DNA of 64,000 nt from Diaporthe sp. PMI_573 (GCA_021399435.1 JAJTUP010000126.1:1-64000); one strand, 5' to 3'. Shown: positions 1 through 11,110, counted from the stretch's first letter. Program-made: numbers and translations. The notes: generated by a model from the letters alone, not told the origin.

Positions 1-917
1 CGAGGCAACACGGTAGTGGTCAAGTCGTGCGTGTTGTTCGGGAAAACACATATATGCCCTCTTACGTGCTTCCTGTATTTAGTACCAACCCACTTTAAAT
101 CCATGCGTAATTTTGTTATGTATCCAAACGGCGTGTTGACACTAATAGCCCTCTCTTCGATCGGTGTTAAATCGCGTAGTTCCTGAGGATATTTATGCAT
201 GCATCGGAGGTGCGGCTGAAAGAAGCCTGCGCATCTCGCGAGTCTTGCGTCTCCTGGTTGTCTGTTCTTTCCGGAAGACATCGCGGCATGGCAGGTTCTA
301 CAGGTGGGGACGGATAGAGAGGAGCCGTCTGTCTGGGATTCTGTCGGGAAGCACTGATCGCAGTCTACGAGAACCTGTATCTGTTGCTGGCTGTGTTGGT
401 TGAGGTTTTCGTAGTAGGCTTTCCACCCCCAAGGCCTGTCGTAGAACTCTCTTTTACGGCACATCAGTTGGCACCAGTAGCAGTAGGTATGTATTATATC
501 CGCCTGCCCGTATTCTGTGATAATCTCTCTGTTGGCGTCGTAGCAACGTGTTGTCGCTTCGATTTGTACATCTCTTGGGACTGGGGAAAAGCACCCGAAA
601 TTGGTAGAGTCCATTTGCTTCTGCACGAAATTGGTCGACATCGTCCGTCTTAATGTCTCAACAACGTTGAGCCGTTCCGCGTCTGTTGCATCTGGTCTCC
701 TTGACGGTGGTATACGCATTGGCGGCCCAGTGTCGTGTATATCTCGTTGTCGCTTGTTTTTGGACCCGCGTGGCCGACCTCTCGTCCTGCGTTCAAGAGA
801 CTCGGGCCCAGGGATTGTCTCGTCCGCATGCCGCCGTGGTTTATTTCTGGAGCCGCGGGGGCGCCCACGGGTCTCATGTCTGGAGGGATCAAAGTCTGAA
901 TCCGGATCTGATCCCAT
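1..917 (-). CDS. Helitron Rep/helicase, N-terminal part (runs off left edge)
   Basis: An open frame on the minus strand runs without a stop from an ATG at 915-917 to the window edge (305 codons), and an in-frame stop lies a short way upstream of the ATG. The first ~60 residues carry two AT-hook-like motifs (RGRPRGSRNKPRR and RGRPRGSKNKRQR), suggesting minor-groove DNA contact. A cysteine-rich block follows (TYCYWCQLMC, CRTCHAAM, ARCAGFFQPHLRCMHKY). It leads into LRDLTPIEERAISVNTPFG and a GHICVFPNN segment, the pattern of the N-terminal domain that precedes the HUH Rep domain in fungal Helitron helicases (DUF6570-like). Rep and Pif1-type helicase domains would lie outside the window. The known role of the family is rolling-circle transposition. 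The frame looks undamaged, so this copy may be young. The family call rests on recalled motifs, not a search. Confidence 0.8.
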   Translation of the reverse strand, partial: MGSDPDSDFDPSRHETRGRPRGSRNKPRRHADETIPGPESLERRTRGRPRGSKNKRQRDIHDTGPPMRIPPSRRPDATDAERLNVVETLRRTMSTNFVQKQMDSTNFGCFSPVPRDVQIEATTRCYDANREIITEYGQADIIHTYCYWCQLMCRKREFYDRPWGWKAYYENLNQHSQQQIQVLVDCDQCFPTESQTDGSSLSVPTCRTCHAAMSSGKNRQPGDARLARCAGFFQPHLRCMHKYPQELRDLTPIEERAISVNTPFGYITKLRMDLKWVGTKYRKHVRGHICVFPNNTHDLTTTVLP

Positions 918-1673
918 TGTTACTGAGATGACGTGGAACCGGTCTACAGGATATTAGTTGGAAGACTCTTTGATCGTCAGTATGCTAACATATTATGTCT
1001 CTACGTTCAGTTCTATCTAGGGACGGACAGAGCAATCTACTTATTCCCAGAGCTTAGTCTTGGAGCTCTTTCACCTATTACCGAGCTCACCCCAAACCTG
1101 ATTTCTACTGCCGTGGATAGATATTATGATTAATTGGTCTGATTCCCAGAGGGAATTCTTAAAGTTCCAGACGTTGGCCTGAGTTGTGTTTTAATTGCAG
1201 GCGCCGCTGCACAGAGCAGGACGCATGATTTATGCCAGGGTTTATTGGGTTCGACGTTCTTATGGGGTTGGACTTGTCATGGTTTATGTGAGTGCTATTG
1301 GTTCGGATCTTGTTTCGTCGCGAGGCCGGAGTGGTGTCATGTGGTTGCTGCGGCACAGCACACGATGCAACTGTCATGGTTTGTCCGTGTGTTTGCAAGA
1401 AACCCCGTCAAATGAGAAGATCGGTATGATCATGTCTCCGCGGCACAGCGCACAAACCCCTTTCTGGAAAGAGGGGGGTGCTCGGGATTTAAAATCATGA
1501 CTGCTTCTAGCCAGACACTGGGGTGGAGAATTCCATCCTTGCTGCAGAGGTGACGTTTACATATAATCCCAAGTTCTACCATCTTTGTTGCTGAAATTGG
1601 AGATTGTCTTCGTCACCACGCACGTCTATTCAAGCATTTCAAATCGCAGAGCTCTCTTGCGCTGCTTTCTATC
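918..1673. other. Divergent intergenic region between Helitron gene and partner gene
   Basis: About 755 bp between two divergent start codons, so it probably holds both promoters. It contains a loose direct repeat: GCGGCACAGC occurs near 1350 and again near 1440, each followed by CACA-rich sequence. No coding frame here looks convincing on either strand. Confidence 0.5.
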
Positions 1674-3387
1674 ATGTCTGCCACCTCTGACCATAATCTC
1701 TTGACGACAATGACGATGCTACTTCCATCGTCCAGCACTGGCACGTTTGTTTATGAGGATCCGTGGGCTGCTGCGGAGGCCGAGGGAGATGATAACACTG
1801 GCTATACTGACAAGGAAGGTACGATCCGTGTCAAAGAACGTGTCGTTTCCGGTATTCCTGTGTTATCGTCTTCAGATAAGATTGAAGTCGGTGGCAAGAA
1901 GAACTACGGCCTTCGCGTGGTTCTGCCGACACGTGTTGGTCGTGTCGACAGTACCTATGAGCCGAATAAACCGGATAAGTCGCTGTTTTCTCAGAGGACC
2001 CTTTTCCGGTTGCCGTTCCCACTGAGACCTCACAACCCACCCGGTGAAGAGCGTGATATTCTGCTCAACAATGGATCGAGCTGGGACATTGACGTGATAG
2101 CCCCGGCGTTTGCCCCCGATGCTACCGACGAGTCGACATGGCCCTATACGTGGATTTTTGAAGATTGTTTCCACCCGAACTGGGTTGTCTGGAAGCGCCG
2201 GGTTTCGGACGACTCCTTCCGCATTTCTGCAGGACAGATGCGTTGGTCCACCGCAGTCGCACAATTCTTCTTCCCTGTGGACAAGGGTATTCAAATGTTT
2301 GTTATCTCGCCTTGTCTTCTATGCACAGGTCGTTCACTGACATGTTGACTCTAGGGCTGGCAATACTTTCGACAAGAGTGTCGAATTTCCTACCGCTCCT
2401 GTTACCGTCTATGGTTTTGGCGTCTGTGATCCCAATAAGTACCGATGGAAAGATGAGCCCGAGTTACCGCGATGGTTGGATTACACGGAGAGGAAAGACA
2501 CTATGGGTTTCTTAAGGATGACCACTCGTTTCAACATGAAGGAGGTGCAGGGCTACATGTGGAAAATACCACCAAGTGGCGATTATCCGTTCCATGTCCT
2601 TCTTTACTGGCCTCGAGTGGCTAAGTTCTTGCGCGAGACGCGGTGGTCGAGGACAATTAGTAACGGTGGCCATTTTCAAGTGGAAGGCCGCACGTTCCAC
2701 TTTGTTGGGAAGATGATTGGTCTCCTGAAGACATCACTCCTCCGTGATGTACCATTGGGTGTGTATATTCCGGTCATTGTACCCGAACAATTATTTAATA
2801 TTTACGAAGGGGGCGCCGGGTCTGGGACTGTCAGCAGTCAGTTCGCTGGTTTAAAGGTGAGGACAACACCCAAGAAAGAGGTTAAGAATTTAGATGTTGG
2901 TATCTCTGGAAACGCTGAGGCTGGATCTCCATCTGATAGCTTGTCGCCGTCGGCAGCTAGGAGCGGCTCGGGTAGGAAGTTTGGTTCCAGTGCACAGAAA
3001 CTGCAGAAGGCTCGGATGGATGCCCTGCTTGAGGTTGGTGCGGCGACATCATCCGGAGGCCAAGCAGCGGGCGATGGGGTTCGGGACCCGGCACCTGGCG
3101 ACGCTGTTGATCCTGACGCTGCACTGCAGTCAAGTATCGCAGATGATCACTCCGGTCAGAAGGGTTCACCGGATCAATTCTACGATGCGCCTCCGTCATC
3201 TCAGCCGGGAAATACAACAGATGTGGAGCAGGGGCGATCAGGTGGTGTGGATGGGGTTGCTGGTCCGGATGAAGCAGAACACTCAGACGAGGAACCTAAG
3301 ATGCGTGGTAGGAAGAGAAATAGGGCTGGCAAAGAAGGCGTGTCTGAAAAGGCTGCTGGAAAGAGGCGTGCTGTTACGCGGCGTTGA
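1674..3387 (+). CDS. Unrecognised two-exon protein inside the putative Helitron
   Basis: Exons 1674-2296 and 2355-3387, joined by a 58-bp intron with a GTTTGT donor and a TTGACTCTAG acceptor, which keeps frame and gives about 551 aa. I do not recognise the family. Residues ~1-60 are acidic and low complexity. Residues ~60-390 look like an ordered domain rich in aromatic residues, containing WIFEDCFHPNWVVWKRR, VTVYGFGVCDPNKYRW and GGHFQVEGRTFHFVGKM. The alternating beta-like segments would suit an OB-like fold, but that is only an inference. Residues ~400-551 are Ser/Gly/Asp-rich and disordered, ending in a basic tail (RGRKRNR, GKRRAVTRR) that could be a nuclear signal. The gene is divergent from the Helitron helicase and ends 76 bp before a GC hairpin, so it may be element cargo or an accessory replication protein. 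Confidence 0.65.
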
Positions 3388-3463
3388 ATTTGTGGTTGGT
3401 GAGTCGTGCTACTGGTGACGTGCGTCCTTCCTTAGTTTTTCTTGAATTTAGGTCGGCGAGTTG

Positions 3464-3482
3464 GCGGTCCGCCACGGACCGC
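3464..3482. repeat. GC hairpin, candidate Helitron 3' terminal hairpin (copy 1)
   Basis: The arms GCGGTCCG (3464-3471) and CGGACCGC (3475-3482) are perfectly complementary around a 3-nt loop. The sequence CTAA begins at 3482 and is followed by T, which matches the CTRR-then-T rule for Helitron 3' ends, although the usual spacer between hairpin and CTRR is absent. A hairpin with the same arms lies at 37244-37262. Nothing else in 3388-3791 looks coding. Confidence 0.55.
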
Positions 3483-3791
3483 TAATCACAAGGGTTAATT
3501 GTTTCAATGTGTCTCCTATAGCTCGCGCGGTAAATAGTTTTTGACCTCGTGCCACCAAGGCTTGGTTAGACGTTCCGGAGTCTTGTTTATTTGAGTTGTT
3601 AGTCGCGGGTCCAACAGCCTGCGTGAACAACTTTTGGGGTGCGTAACCAACCTAGCTTGTCATTACGTTCTTTAGCATAGGTACCCTACATATTCCGGTT
3701 GTTACTGCCAAGATACGAAGCTGGTGTGTATTTGAGTAGCTATCTGTTTCTTGTCTTGCTGCTTAAAGACGAGAGCCTGACACAATCCACC

Positions 3792-4310
3792 TCATTCCAT
3801 CTTGCCGTCATCCTTCGGCCCTCCCAGATGATAGACATCGTTCTGATATTTTTGATTAGCAGAATTTCGAAAAGACGATAAGATGGGGACGGCGTACCTT
3901 CACGATGTTCAGGTAGTGCTTGACCTCGCATGAGGCCTCGTTGACAAACTTCGCTGCTTCTTCCAACGACTCGTCGAAATCAAGAATCTTTGAAATTGCA
4001 GTAAGTTTGTCCTCAGTGGGGTTATCCGAATTTCTCCGCTCCTCGATACTTGATGGGTGAGAAAGAATAATCCCAAACTTTTCCTGCTATTCTGAAGTTA
4101 GAAGTTGACGTACTAGACATATTTGCGTGTGGCACCTACACGGAAGTCCTCAACCATGCTCGCTGCAGTGCAAGTCAAGGCTGCGTTCGCTTTCACAGAC
4201 TCAAAGTGACTCTGCTGCGAGGTGGTGACGGAAGCTGAACACTGTCTCAAGTACTCCTTCATGTTGTATGCCGCAACTAGGACATCATCTTCCGGGTAGC
4301 ATGTCGCCGT
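3792..4310 (-). pseudogene. 3' part of an unrecognised multi-exon gene
   Basis: Three exons read in one frame on the minus strand: 4140-4310, 3898-4083 and 3792-3842, the last ending in TGA. They are separated by introns of 56 bp (GTAGGT..GCAG) and 55 bp (GTACGC..TCAG), all in phase 0. The 135 visible residues are helical and charged, for example KEYLRQCSASVTTSQQSHF and DFDESLEEAAKFVNEASCEV. The first visible exon starts at an acceptor (CTCATAG), so more exons are needed upstream, yet the AT-rich 4311-4524 stretch shows no convincing one. The gene may be 5' truncated, or its first exons may be too short to see. I do not know the family. Confidence 0.5.
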
Positions 4311-4524
4311 CTATGAGCCAGGAGTATAAGGTGGAAGAGTTACTCCAATCCAACAAGGATACTATATCTAAAAGAATGGCTCTTGTGAGCTTCGAAGAAG
4401 CTATCCACACAATATATTAAATCCCAAGATTGTTTTGAAAGAATAAGATAACGCGGTATTCTTTTTAAATATCGAGAACTGGCCTTAATTAGTGTAAATA
4501 TTAATATCTAAATGCTTATTCTAA

Positions 4525-5565
4525 TCAAAGCCAAGCATAAAAACGTTGAAAGACATTAGACAGTATAAGAAGCTCTATCTCACTTTTGACCAGGCTCTGA
4601 TTGATATCTTCCCAAACGTTTTTACTTCGAGACACCCCTTGCCTATGATGATTGCTTAGCTGGAATGGCACATAACTAGTCTGGATTTGAAATGCTTTAC
4701 CGACTACAGTTGCTGGGATCGGTAAGTTCAACGTTTGTAATGGACCTCGGCATTCCATGAGTGCGATCTTCGATATCAGCTTGAAGATATTGGCCTGGGA
4801 AAATACCCAGGACACAAGAAGCCACAAGACGAGGTCTCTGTCGTATGTCTTCGGTAGCTGATGTCTCAAGTTCTCGATCCAGATCGCGGAAAAGAGTTCC
4901 ACCCGTTCATGGCACTCGTAATAATCCACCAACATGGCAACCTTGGCGAGCATCTCAAGGCTTACAGTTCTGGGAACGCTCCGATTGTGCCCGTGTATAA
5001 TATTCATCACAATCAACAAAGCAGCTGGATCCCAGTCTTCTGCTTCCACAGAGCAGTGATCCGGCCCTGTTGAATTCTCTTTCCAGGGACCGTTCCACAT
5101 CCTCTTGAAGTAGTTTGAAGCCAATCTCAAATGGCTAGATGAGAGTCGCATTTGCAGTTGTCGTTGGCCCTGGTGATGTTTGATCGGCGTCAACGATCGC
5201 CATGTTGGAGACGATGCTGTTGGTGAGTACTCTCCCTGGATCATCGGTGGAGATACTGCGGGAGGTTCCATAGAGTCGGGCTCAGCAACTTCATCTGGCG
5301 ATTCTTCGACGGCCACTTCTTCGCCATATACCGCTTTGGGAGGGGGGTATTCGTCCTCATCGTCCACGAACTTGTCCCCGAACTTGGTGGAATCGATGCG
5401 TCGGAATGTGTCTTCGTACAGATTCGGATAGAATTGCAATGCAGGGGTTGTTACCAAAGGGCTTTCCCATTCAGCGTACTTGTCCCATACAGCAAATGGG
5501 GCATTTGCGTTATGGAGAATCAGTATGGTGTCTCCCTGCGGGTCTAACTCAACAATCTCAGCCAT
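4525..5565 (-). CDS. BTB/POZ-domain protein (fungal type)
   Basis: A 346-aa protein. I chose the ATG at 5563-5565 because the first strand of the domain (IVELDPQGDTILIL) follows at once; the longer frame back to 5772 adds only basic low-complexity sequence. The fold is that of fungal BTB proteins: a first beta strand, then the QMRLSSSHLRLASNYFKRMW segment, then WDPAALLIVMNIIHGHN and LAKVAMLVDYYEC. A helical C-terminal region follows (DLVLWLLVSWVFSQANIFKLI). About 100 acidic residues are inserted between the first strand and the RLSSSHLRLASNYF helix, which is common in these proteins. BTB domains mediate dimerisation or Cul3 binding, but the specific partner here is unknown. The last ~35 residues look less typical, so a 3' intron may have been missed. 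Confidence 0.75.
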   Translation of the reverse strand: MAEIVELDPQGDTILILHNANAPFAVWDKYAEWESPLVTTPALQFYPNLYEDTFRRIDSTKFGDKFVDDEDEYPPPKAVYGEEVAVEESPDEVAEPDSMEPPAVSPPMIQGEYSPTASSPTWRSLTPIKHHQGQRQLQMRLSSSHLRLASNYFKRMWNGPWKENSTGPDHCSVEAEDWDPAALLIVMNIIHGHNRSVPRTVSLEMLAKVAMLVDYYECHERVELFSAIWIENLRHQLPKTYDRDLVLWLLVSWVFSQANIFKLISKIALMECRGPLQTLNLPIPATVVGKAFQIQTSYVPFQLSNHHRQGVSRSKNVWEDINQSLVKSEIELLILSNVFQRFYAWL

Positions 5566-7247
5566 GATGAGAGACCAGTGGGTAATTTTCTGGGCAGCCG
5601 AAGTCGAGAGGAATTTGGAGGTTCGACGATTACCACCTGGGGCTACCCCTCGTTTTTGGTTCGGGAGGTAACGTTGCCCATAACCGTTAGAGCGGAAAGT
5701 TGCGCCACGGGCGGTGGACAACGGGCTAGGACGACATGGGCACGAATGGAGGAATTGGTTTATCTGTCTCACACCGGCAGACCGGAACTACTGTCCGCAT
5801 GACAAGGGACAACCTGCATGAGCTCTTGCGTCGACTCGGGTCTCGACCCACCAGGTAACACGCAGGGAAATGTTGCAGCAAAGTGATCCGCAACTTTGGG
5901 TGTGGTATGCCGCCCTGCTTGCTTGTGACCTGCCCCGGAACTTCCATCCCTAAAGTTCCATCTCTCCTCCTTGCTGACGGCACCCTAGTCAACATTTGAT
6001 TATGCCACAATACCCTTGTCAAGATATTTGCCGGATCCCCAGGAGTCGTCTTCCGTGTTCAATTGCATATTATTTGACCTGTGCAAACCAACTGTACTGT
6101 TTACGGAGCACTACCAGGATGAGCCAGCCACTAGCGCTGTACACCTCGTCGTGAAGCCTGGTCGATCCTCAGCATGCTGGCCGGGCCCAGGCGGGTCAGG
6201 AGAACCCTGACCAAATCGTTGCCCCGAGATCTTGCATTTGGTGTGTGGATCGGTTCACATTTTGAATCCAGAAAGGACGCTTAAGCAAATCAAAACTGCG
6301 CTATACCAAAGACAAGACATCCAGACCACAGTGACATCCGAAGACACCCAGGAATCTCTGGTAACTCAGACCACACTAAACAGGTCAAGCTGACATTCCA
6401 TGCCACAGGCACCAAGCAACCCCTACAAGGTAGACCGAAACGAGTGTCAAAAGAAGGTAAGCACTAACCACCTGCGCCATGTGTGGCTTATACAGTGTCT
6501 TCACTGTGAGCCGGATGTAGACTAACCACAATTGGGCCAATTTCTAGTGCAGGACGAACGGCTGCTTTCAGGTATCCTGGCACTCCCAACATCTAGCGTT
6601 CCTGAGCTTTCTCCGTTCACTCAGTTCCTAAGTGGTGCAAAGCCTTTGGAAGGAGAGCTGTAGAGTTTCCGTTGAGTGTCAGGGAGGAGAGAGACAGAAG
6701 CATGGGATCCAGAAGCAGAGAATTGCGTGTCGATCGGAGCGAACCAGGGGCATTCAAAGGGGCTAGGACCAAAGCAGGTTTGTTCAACATGAGGCGGAAG
6801 TATACTTTTGCCATCTCGCGGTCGATGGCATATCGAGTTGACACCGCTTTTCCCTGGGTGGCGACAGACTCGAATGATGGTATTGCCGCCTCGCTAGCGT
6901 TTGGGTGCACTGTGACGTCCATTCGGGACACGTCCGTGACCCGAGGCTGCAGGAGGCCGGGCATCTTCGACTACCGCAGAATGAAGCTCGGCGCCCTTCA
7001 CTGGTGGGCTTCACGGAGTTGTGTAACACAACCGCTAGAAGAGGGGCCTAAGCTGATGCATTGATACCTGACAATAACCTGATCACGAGAAAGAGAAACC
7101 TTGGTCTGACTGACTTCATAGCATTGTTGGCCTTTTAACCCCACCCGGACCTGACCGTCATCCAAAGCCGCGCCTCCTTAAACTTTCAAGCTCATCGTAA
7201 CCATAATCGAATCGTTGGCCACACTTCCGACTTCACGGACCTGTAAA
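5566..7247. other. Gene-poor interval
   Basis: 1.7 kb with no gene I can support. A 115-aa minus-strand frame at 6617-6964 has a plausible residue mix but matches nothing I know, and an overlapping plus-strand frame of similar length is equally plausible by length alone. The right end is the promoter region of the gene starting at 7248. Confidence 0.4.
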
Positions 7248-9031
7248 ATGGCTTCTCAAATCATCGCTGAAATATCTCGATCAGATCTGGCTGATCTCCC
7301 GGCTCCCGACGGCAGAATCACTGGATTTCAGCAACTTGCTTCCTATAATTGGCTAGAGAAGGCCGTGCCCACTATCTCGGTTCCTGGTAATGTGCTTCTT
7401 GGACAGTCCATTAGATTCTGTTGACTCTAACCTTTCCCAAAGGTTCTCCGCCCCTTTGGTCTCCGCCGTCGGAGCCTCAAAAGCTGGCACCCGATTCTGG
7501 GGTGGTGTACATTGATCAAAATGCAGCGCGCAATTCCCGCTTCCCTCTTGAGCCTTTGTTCCGCGCCTTATATGTCAACAATCCCGACTTCCACATTGGA
7601 GACATCGACCTCGTCACTGATAGGAACAACATCCTTAAACTTCTACGCTTCGTTCAAGAATCCTCCAGCGACGCCTTCCAGATCCGCGTTGAGATTGCCG
7701 GCAACAGAACTGCACTGTTCACCCGCGTGGAAGCCAAGACGAGAGACCTCATCCAGGGTTTCAGAGGGTATGGCCGCAACTTTGAGAAAGCTTACACCAA
7801 GACGGAGGGTGGAAGTTCTGCACATCATAGGATCGTTAGCTATGACTTCGGCGACATGAACTGCATTGTGCGACACAAGACGGACGGGTACGTTGACAGC
7901 AAAAGTTCAACCATGCTAGCCGACAGCCTGTCGGATACGTTGAAAGGACTATCCATCTCCGAGTCGGACAAGTTTAGCAACGGTCCGGCAGCAACTATTG
8001 TTGAAACCGGCGGCAGGGCGGTGGATTTATCTTCAACGCTCGAGATCAAGACCCGAGCTGCCAGTCGTAAGTTAGATATGGCTGAGGTTTCTTCCCAGCT
8101 TTGGCTCTCGCAGACTCCCAAGCTGGTTGTTGGCTATCACCGAAACGGTGTCTTTGACAACGTCCAGCTCCAAGATATGACAGATGAGATTCGCCAATGG
8201 GAGATGGCAAACAAGAAAGACCTCAACAAATTGGCATGTCTCTTGGCGAAGATTATAGGAGTCGTGAAGCGCAGTGTTGACCGAGATGCTGTTGTTAACT
8301 ACAGCGGAGGGACGAGACTGAGGATTCTCGCCGGTGACGGAAAGCGGGCATTACCCGACGATTTATACGTGAAATGGGACATCGACACTGCACAAGCTGG
8401 GCGAGGAGATGTCGTCAAGCTGAGCAAGGACGATGAGAGTGAGGCGACGAGCGGCCGGCAGCATCCCGAGGAGGATACGACGCTTTTACTCATCCCCCAT
8501 GGCACCCCCTTTTCCGACCATATCGAGTATTCTGTGCGCAAGGGACTTCGACAATTCTTCCGCCGCATGCCAATCCAGCTCTATGACTACCGGGCCCTTT
8601 GCGAGACCCTTAAATCTCTGCCAATTGATGTTCTTGAAGGACGCAACTTGCGGGGCATCATGGGCGACATGAGAAGAGGCAAGAGCGACTGGGATCCTGA
8701 CGAGAGAAGAGAGATTGAAGGGTTGAAGAGTCTGGCACGAGACTCGGCTTTCAGGTTGTTATATTTATTCCTCATCGACGATGGGGAGGCCAGGGATCAA
8801 AATTCGGCCTACAATGCGGCTTTTTTTGTCGTCTCACATCGCAGGATTTTCAAGTATAGGACCCGGAAGATGGTTCGAGAAGCATTCGAGGACCGTTTCA
8901 ATGTCTCGTACAAGCAGCGGCAGAATTTGGACAAATGGCCTATCGGGGAGCAGGAGGAGGGAAGTGACGTAACTACAGAGGATGAAGGCTTCTGTGGCTT
9001 TGACTCTGACTTCGATTCCTACTCTGATTGA
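7248..9031 (+). CDS. Fungal-specific 575-aa protein (often labelled geranylgeranyl pyrophosphate synthetase)
   Basis: Exons 7248-7386 and 7443-9031 are joined by a 56-bp intron (GTAATG..CTAACCTTTCCCAAAG), giving 575 aa. The start MASQIIAEISRSDLADLP with RITGFQQLASYNWLEK, then VVYIDQNAARNSRFPLEPLFRAL, matches a large fungal family that databases often name geranylgeranyl pyrophosphate synthetase. I see no aspartate-rich DDxxD prenyltransferase motifs in the conserved part, so that name is probably wrong. Other family landmarks are a LVTDRNNI..LL motif, YDFGDMNCIVRHKTDGYV, LWLSQTPKLVVGYHRNGVF and a C-terminal RKMVREAFEDRFNVSYKQR. The tail is acidic. Its function is unknown. The gene looks intact. 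Confidence 0.8.
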
Positions 9032-9842
9032 ATCCTTCTGAGCCAAAAACTGGACATATGGGACTGCGCATGATTAGTTGGAAGGTTGGGCGGGTTATTT
9101 TTGTCAAAAGTTGTAATTATGGAGGTCTATTTAGCTCTAAGTTGACCGGCGGAAGCTTTGTTTTCTAGTTGAAGATAAGAATGCACTTGAAATAATTTAC
9201 ATATTGCATTGATCCTTGATCCGCTTGACCCCCAATCTAACACAGGGTCGGCGCCTGATAAGTTGTGTTATGACATATCTATGGACAAACGCCACTTATG
9301 GCGACAATCAACTGTAATTTCCCACTTAGACTTTTCTTAGACAAGTACTCCAGCCACCTTAACAACAGCCACGTATTTGCTGAGTACGCGTACTCCGAAA
9401 TGAAGTCGATCGGCATCACCCTCGTTTCTGAATCTGAAAATGCCGGATGTTCGGGCCGGCCGCACGAGTCCCTACGTCGAGTCGGGAGCTAGTGCGTTGT
9501 TGATGGTTGGAGACAAAGGGAGCGCCTTTGTAGGGGAAATAAACGTTGGATTCTCAAATTGAAGCCCGCTGATGTACACAGCGCCCTCTTATCACCTTCT
9601 CTCAATCTTTGATTACCCAGAGAAGATATTAACTCCTCTGAGAACTGATCAGTGGAAAGCGGAATGAAGGCGTCTTTGATCGTGAAGCGGTTGAACTCCT
9701 GAGCATCATTGACTAGTCGAAGCATACAACGGACGACGTATGGAGTCATCACACCTTAGCACATCCGGCCTATTCCTCCCCACACTTAACAGAAGTCCGT
9801 TTGGAATTTGTGCAGCCATTCGGCACTAGAAAAATATGTTAG
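9032..9842. other. Intergenic, hAT left flank
   Basis: AT-rich sequence after the 7248-9031 gene. Short frames on both strands (for example 9489-9752 minus) show no recognisable domain. I found no left terminal repeat for the hAT remnant that starts to read at about 9843. Confidence 0.4.
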
Positions 9843-10904
9843 TTGTATCTTCACTTGAGAAAATTTTGCTTCACATTTTGTTCATATTATTATCAAATGA
9901 ATTACAATCTCATTCTCGAACCTTTTGCCATAGTCACCAGCCAGTTGCAAGGCATAGGTACTCTTGGTATACGGTCGACTTCAGGCGGGTTCTGGGAGTA
10001 TTTCCCCGCCTTCGAGATGCTTCTTGATCACCTCGAAGAAGCTGAGGAAGGCACAGTTATTCGGATGGATGAGAATCATGAGTATTGTGCTGTGGACATA
10101 TTTAAGGACATGGACACCAAGGCAAGAAGATGGTTGAAGGTCCATATAAAGCTAGCATGGAAGAGGCTGGATAAGTACTATAACCTCTTTAACCAGCTTG
10201 CTTACGTCGCCGCAGTTGTCCTTCACCCCTGCAAGAAGTGGAAGGCCATGGAAGAACTCTGGGACGGTTGCCCAATCCGCAAACAGGGCGGGTGGAAGAA
10301 ACATTACAACACACTGTTGTGGAGCTTTTACGAAGTCCGTTACAAGGGTGTTGACTTCGGGGGTAAACGCAGCCAGGATGCCGATAAGGAGGCTGATGCC
10401 TGCCGCGACTATGTCAAGCGGAGGATGGATTTCAAGAGAGCACGTCGACAAGCTGATGCTGGCGGGGAGAGCACTAACGGAACCCACAGAGGCCGTAAGG
10501 GTCGCCTGGGCCAGAACAATCTCTCTACTGCGGCCCAGGCAGTCAACGACGAATTGGCCATCTATTTAAGCGAAGCGGCTGTCGAATCTGCAGTGGTCGA
10601 GAAGGACCCTATTGGGTGGTGGCAACAGAACCTTCAGAAGTTTCCAACCTTAGGCATTATGGCTATAGACTTCCTCAGCATACCATCTTCTTCTGCAGAA
10701 TCAGAGAGGAGCTTCAGCAGCGCTGGACGGATGGTCACGCCTGTTAGAAATCGACTGCGGCATGTCGTCATAACGATGGCTCAATGCCTTCGTTCGTGGA
10801 GTAAGGAGGGCTTCTACAAGCCTAGTCTTCCCTTAGATATGTTCCAAGACGTGCTACAGCAGGCCGAAAACATAAAAGAAAGCGGCAGTAGCATCACAGA
10901 GTAG
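9843..10904 (+). pseudogene. hAT transposase, C-terminal half
   Basis: An open frame of 353 codons holds the C-terminal half of a hAT transposase. It includes a fungal linker (VAAVVLHPCKKW), a charged region (YVKRRMDFKRARRQ) and the hAT dimerisation segment, with WWQQNLQKFPTLGIMAIDFLSIPSSS and AESERSFSSAGRM, then RNRLRH. The N-terminal BED finger and the catalytic DDE first half are missing, so the copy cannot be autonomous. The GCGAT repeats just downstream fit hAT subterminal repeats. The first ~25 codons are AT-rich and are probably not transposase. Confidence 0.8.
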
Positions 10905-10969
10905 TTATCGATTGAATTATTATAACTCTGCAAGAGCCTCGTGCCTTCCTGATTCAGTAATATATGGGG

Positions 10970-11110
10970 CGACAAGGGAGTGGCGATAGCGTCGATATCG
11001 ATCGCTCCGATGGCGATACAGGGTCCTTATCGATCGCCATCGCCATCGCCATGTGGGTCCATGTCGATGGCGATGGCGATACGGGGTTCCATCGCCATCG
11101 ATCGATCGCT
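10970..11110. repeat. GCGAT/ATCGC subterminal repeat cluster
   Basis: Dense direct and inverted copies of GATGGCGAT, ATCGCCATCG and CGATCGATCG, including runs such as ATCGCCATCGCCATCGCCAT. It lies 66 bp beyond the hAT stop codon and ends where the membrane-protein reading frame begins, as expected for the 3' subterminal region of a hAT element. I could not fix the exact terminal repeat or target duplication. Confidence 0.6.

Noticed and set aside
7248..9031. Geranylgeranyl pyrophosphate synthetase as a functional name
   Set aside because: The aspartate-rich prenyltransferase motifs are not visible; the name is probably a propagated annotation.
10970..11110. The GCGAT repeats as a microsatellite or CRISPR-like array
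   Set aside because: Copies are both direct and inverted with irregular spacing and lie at a hAT 3' end, which fits subterminal repeats better.
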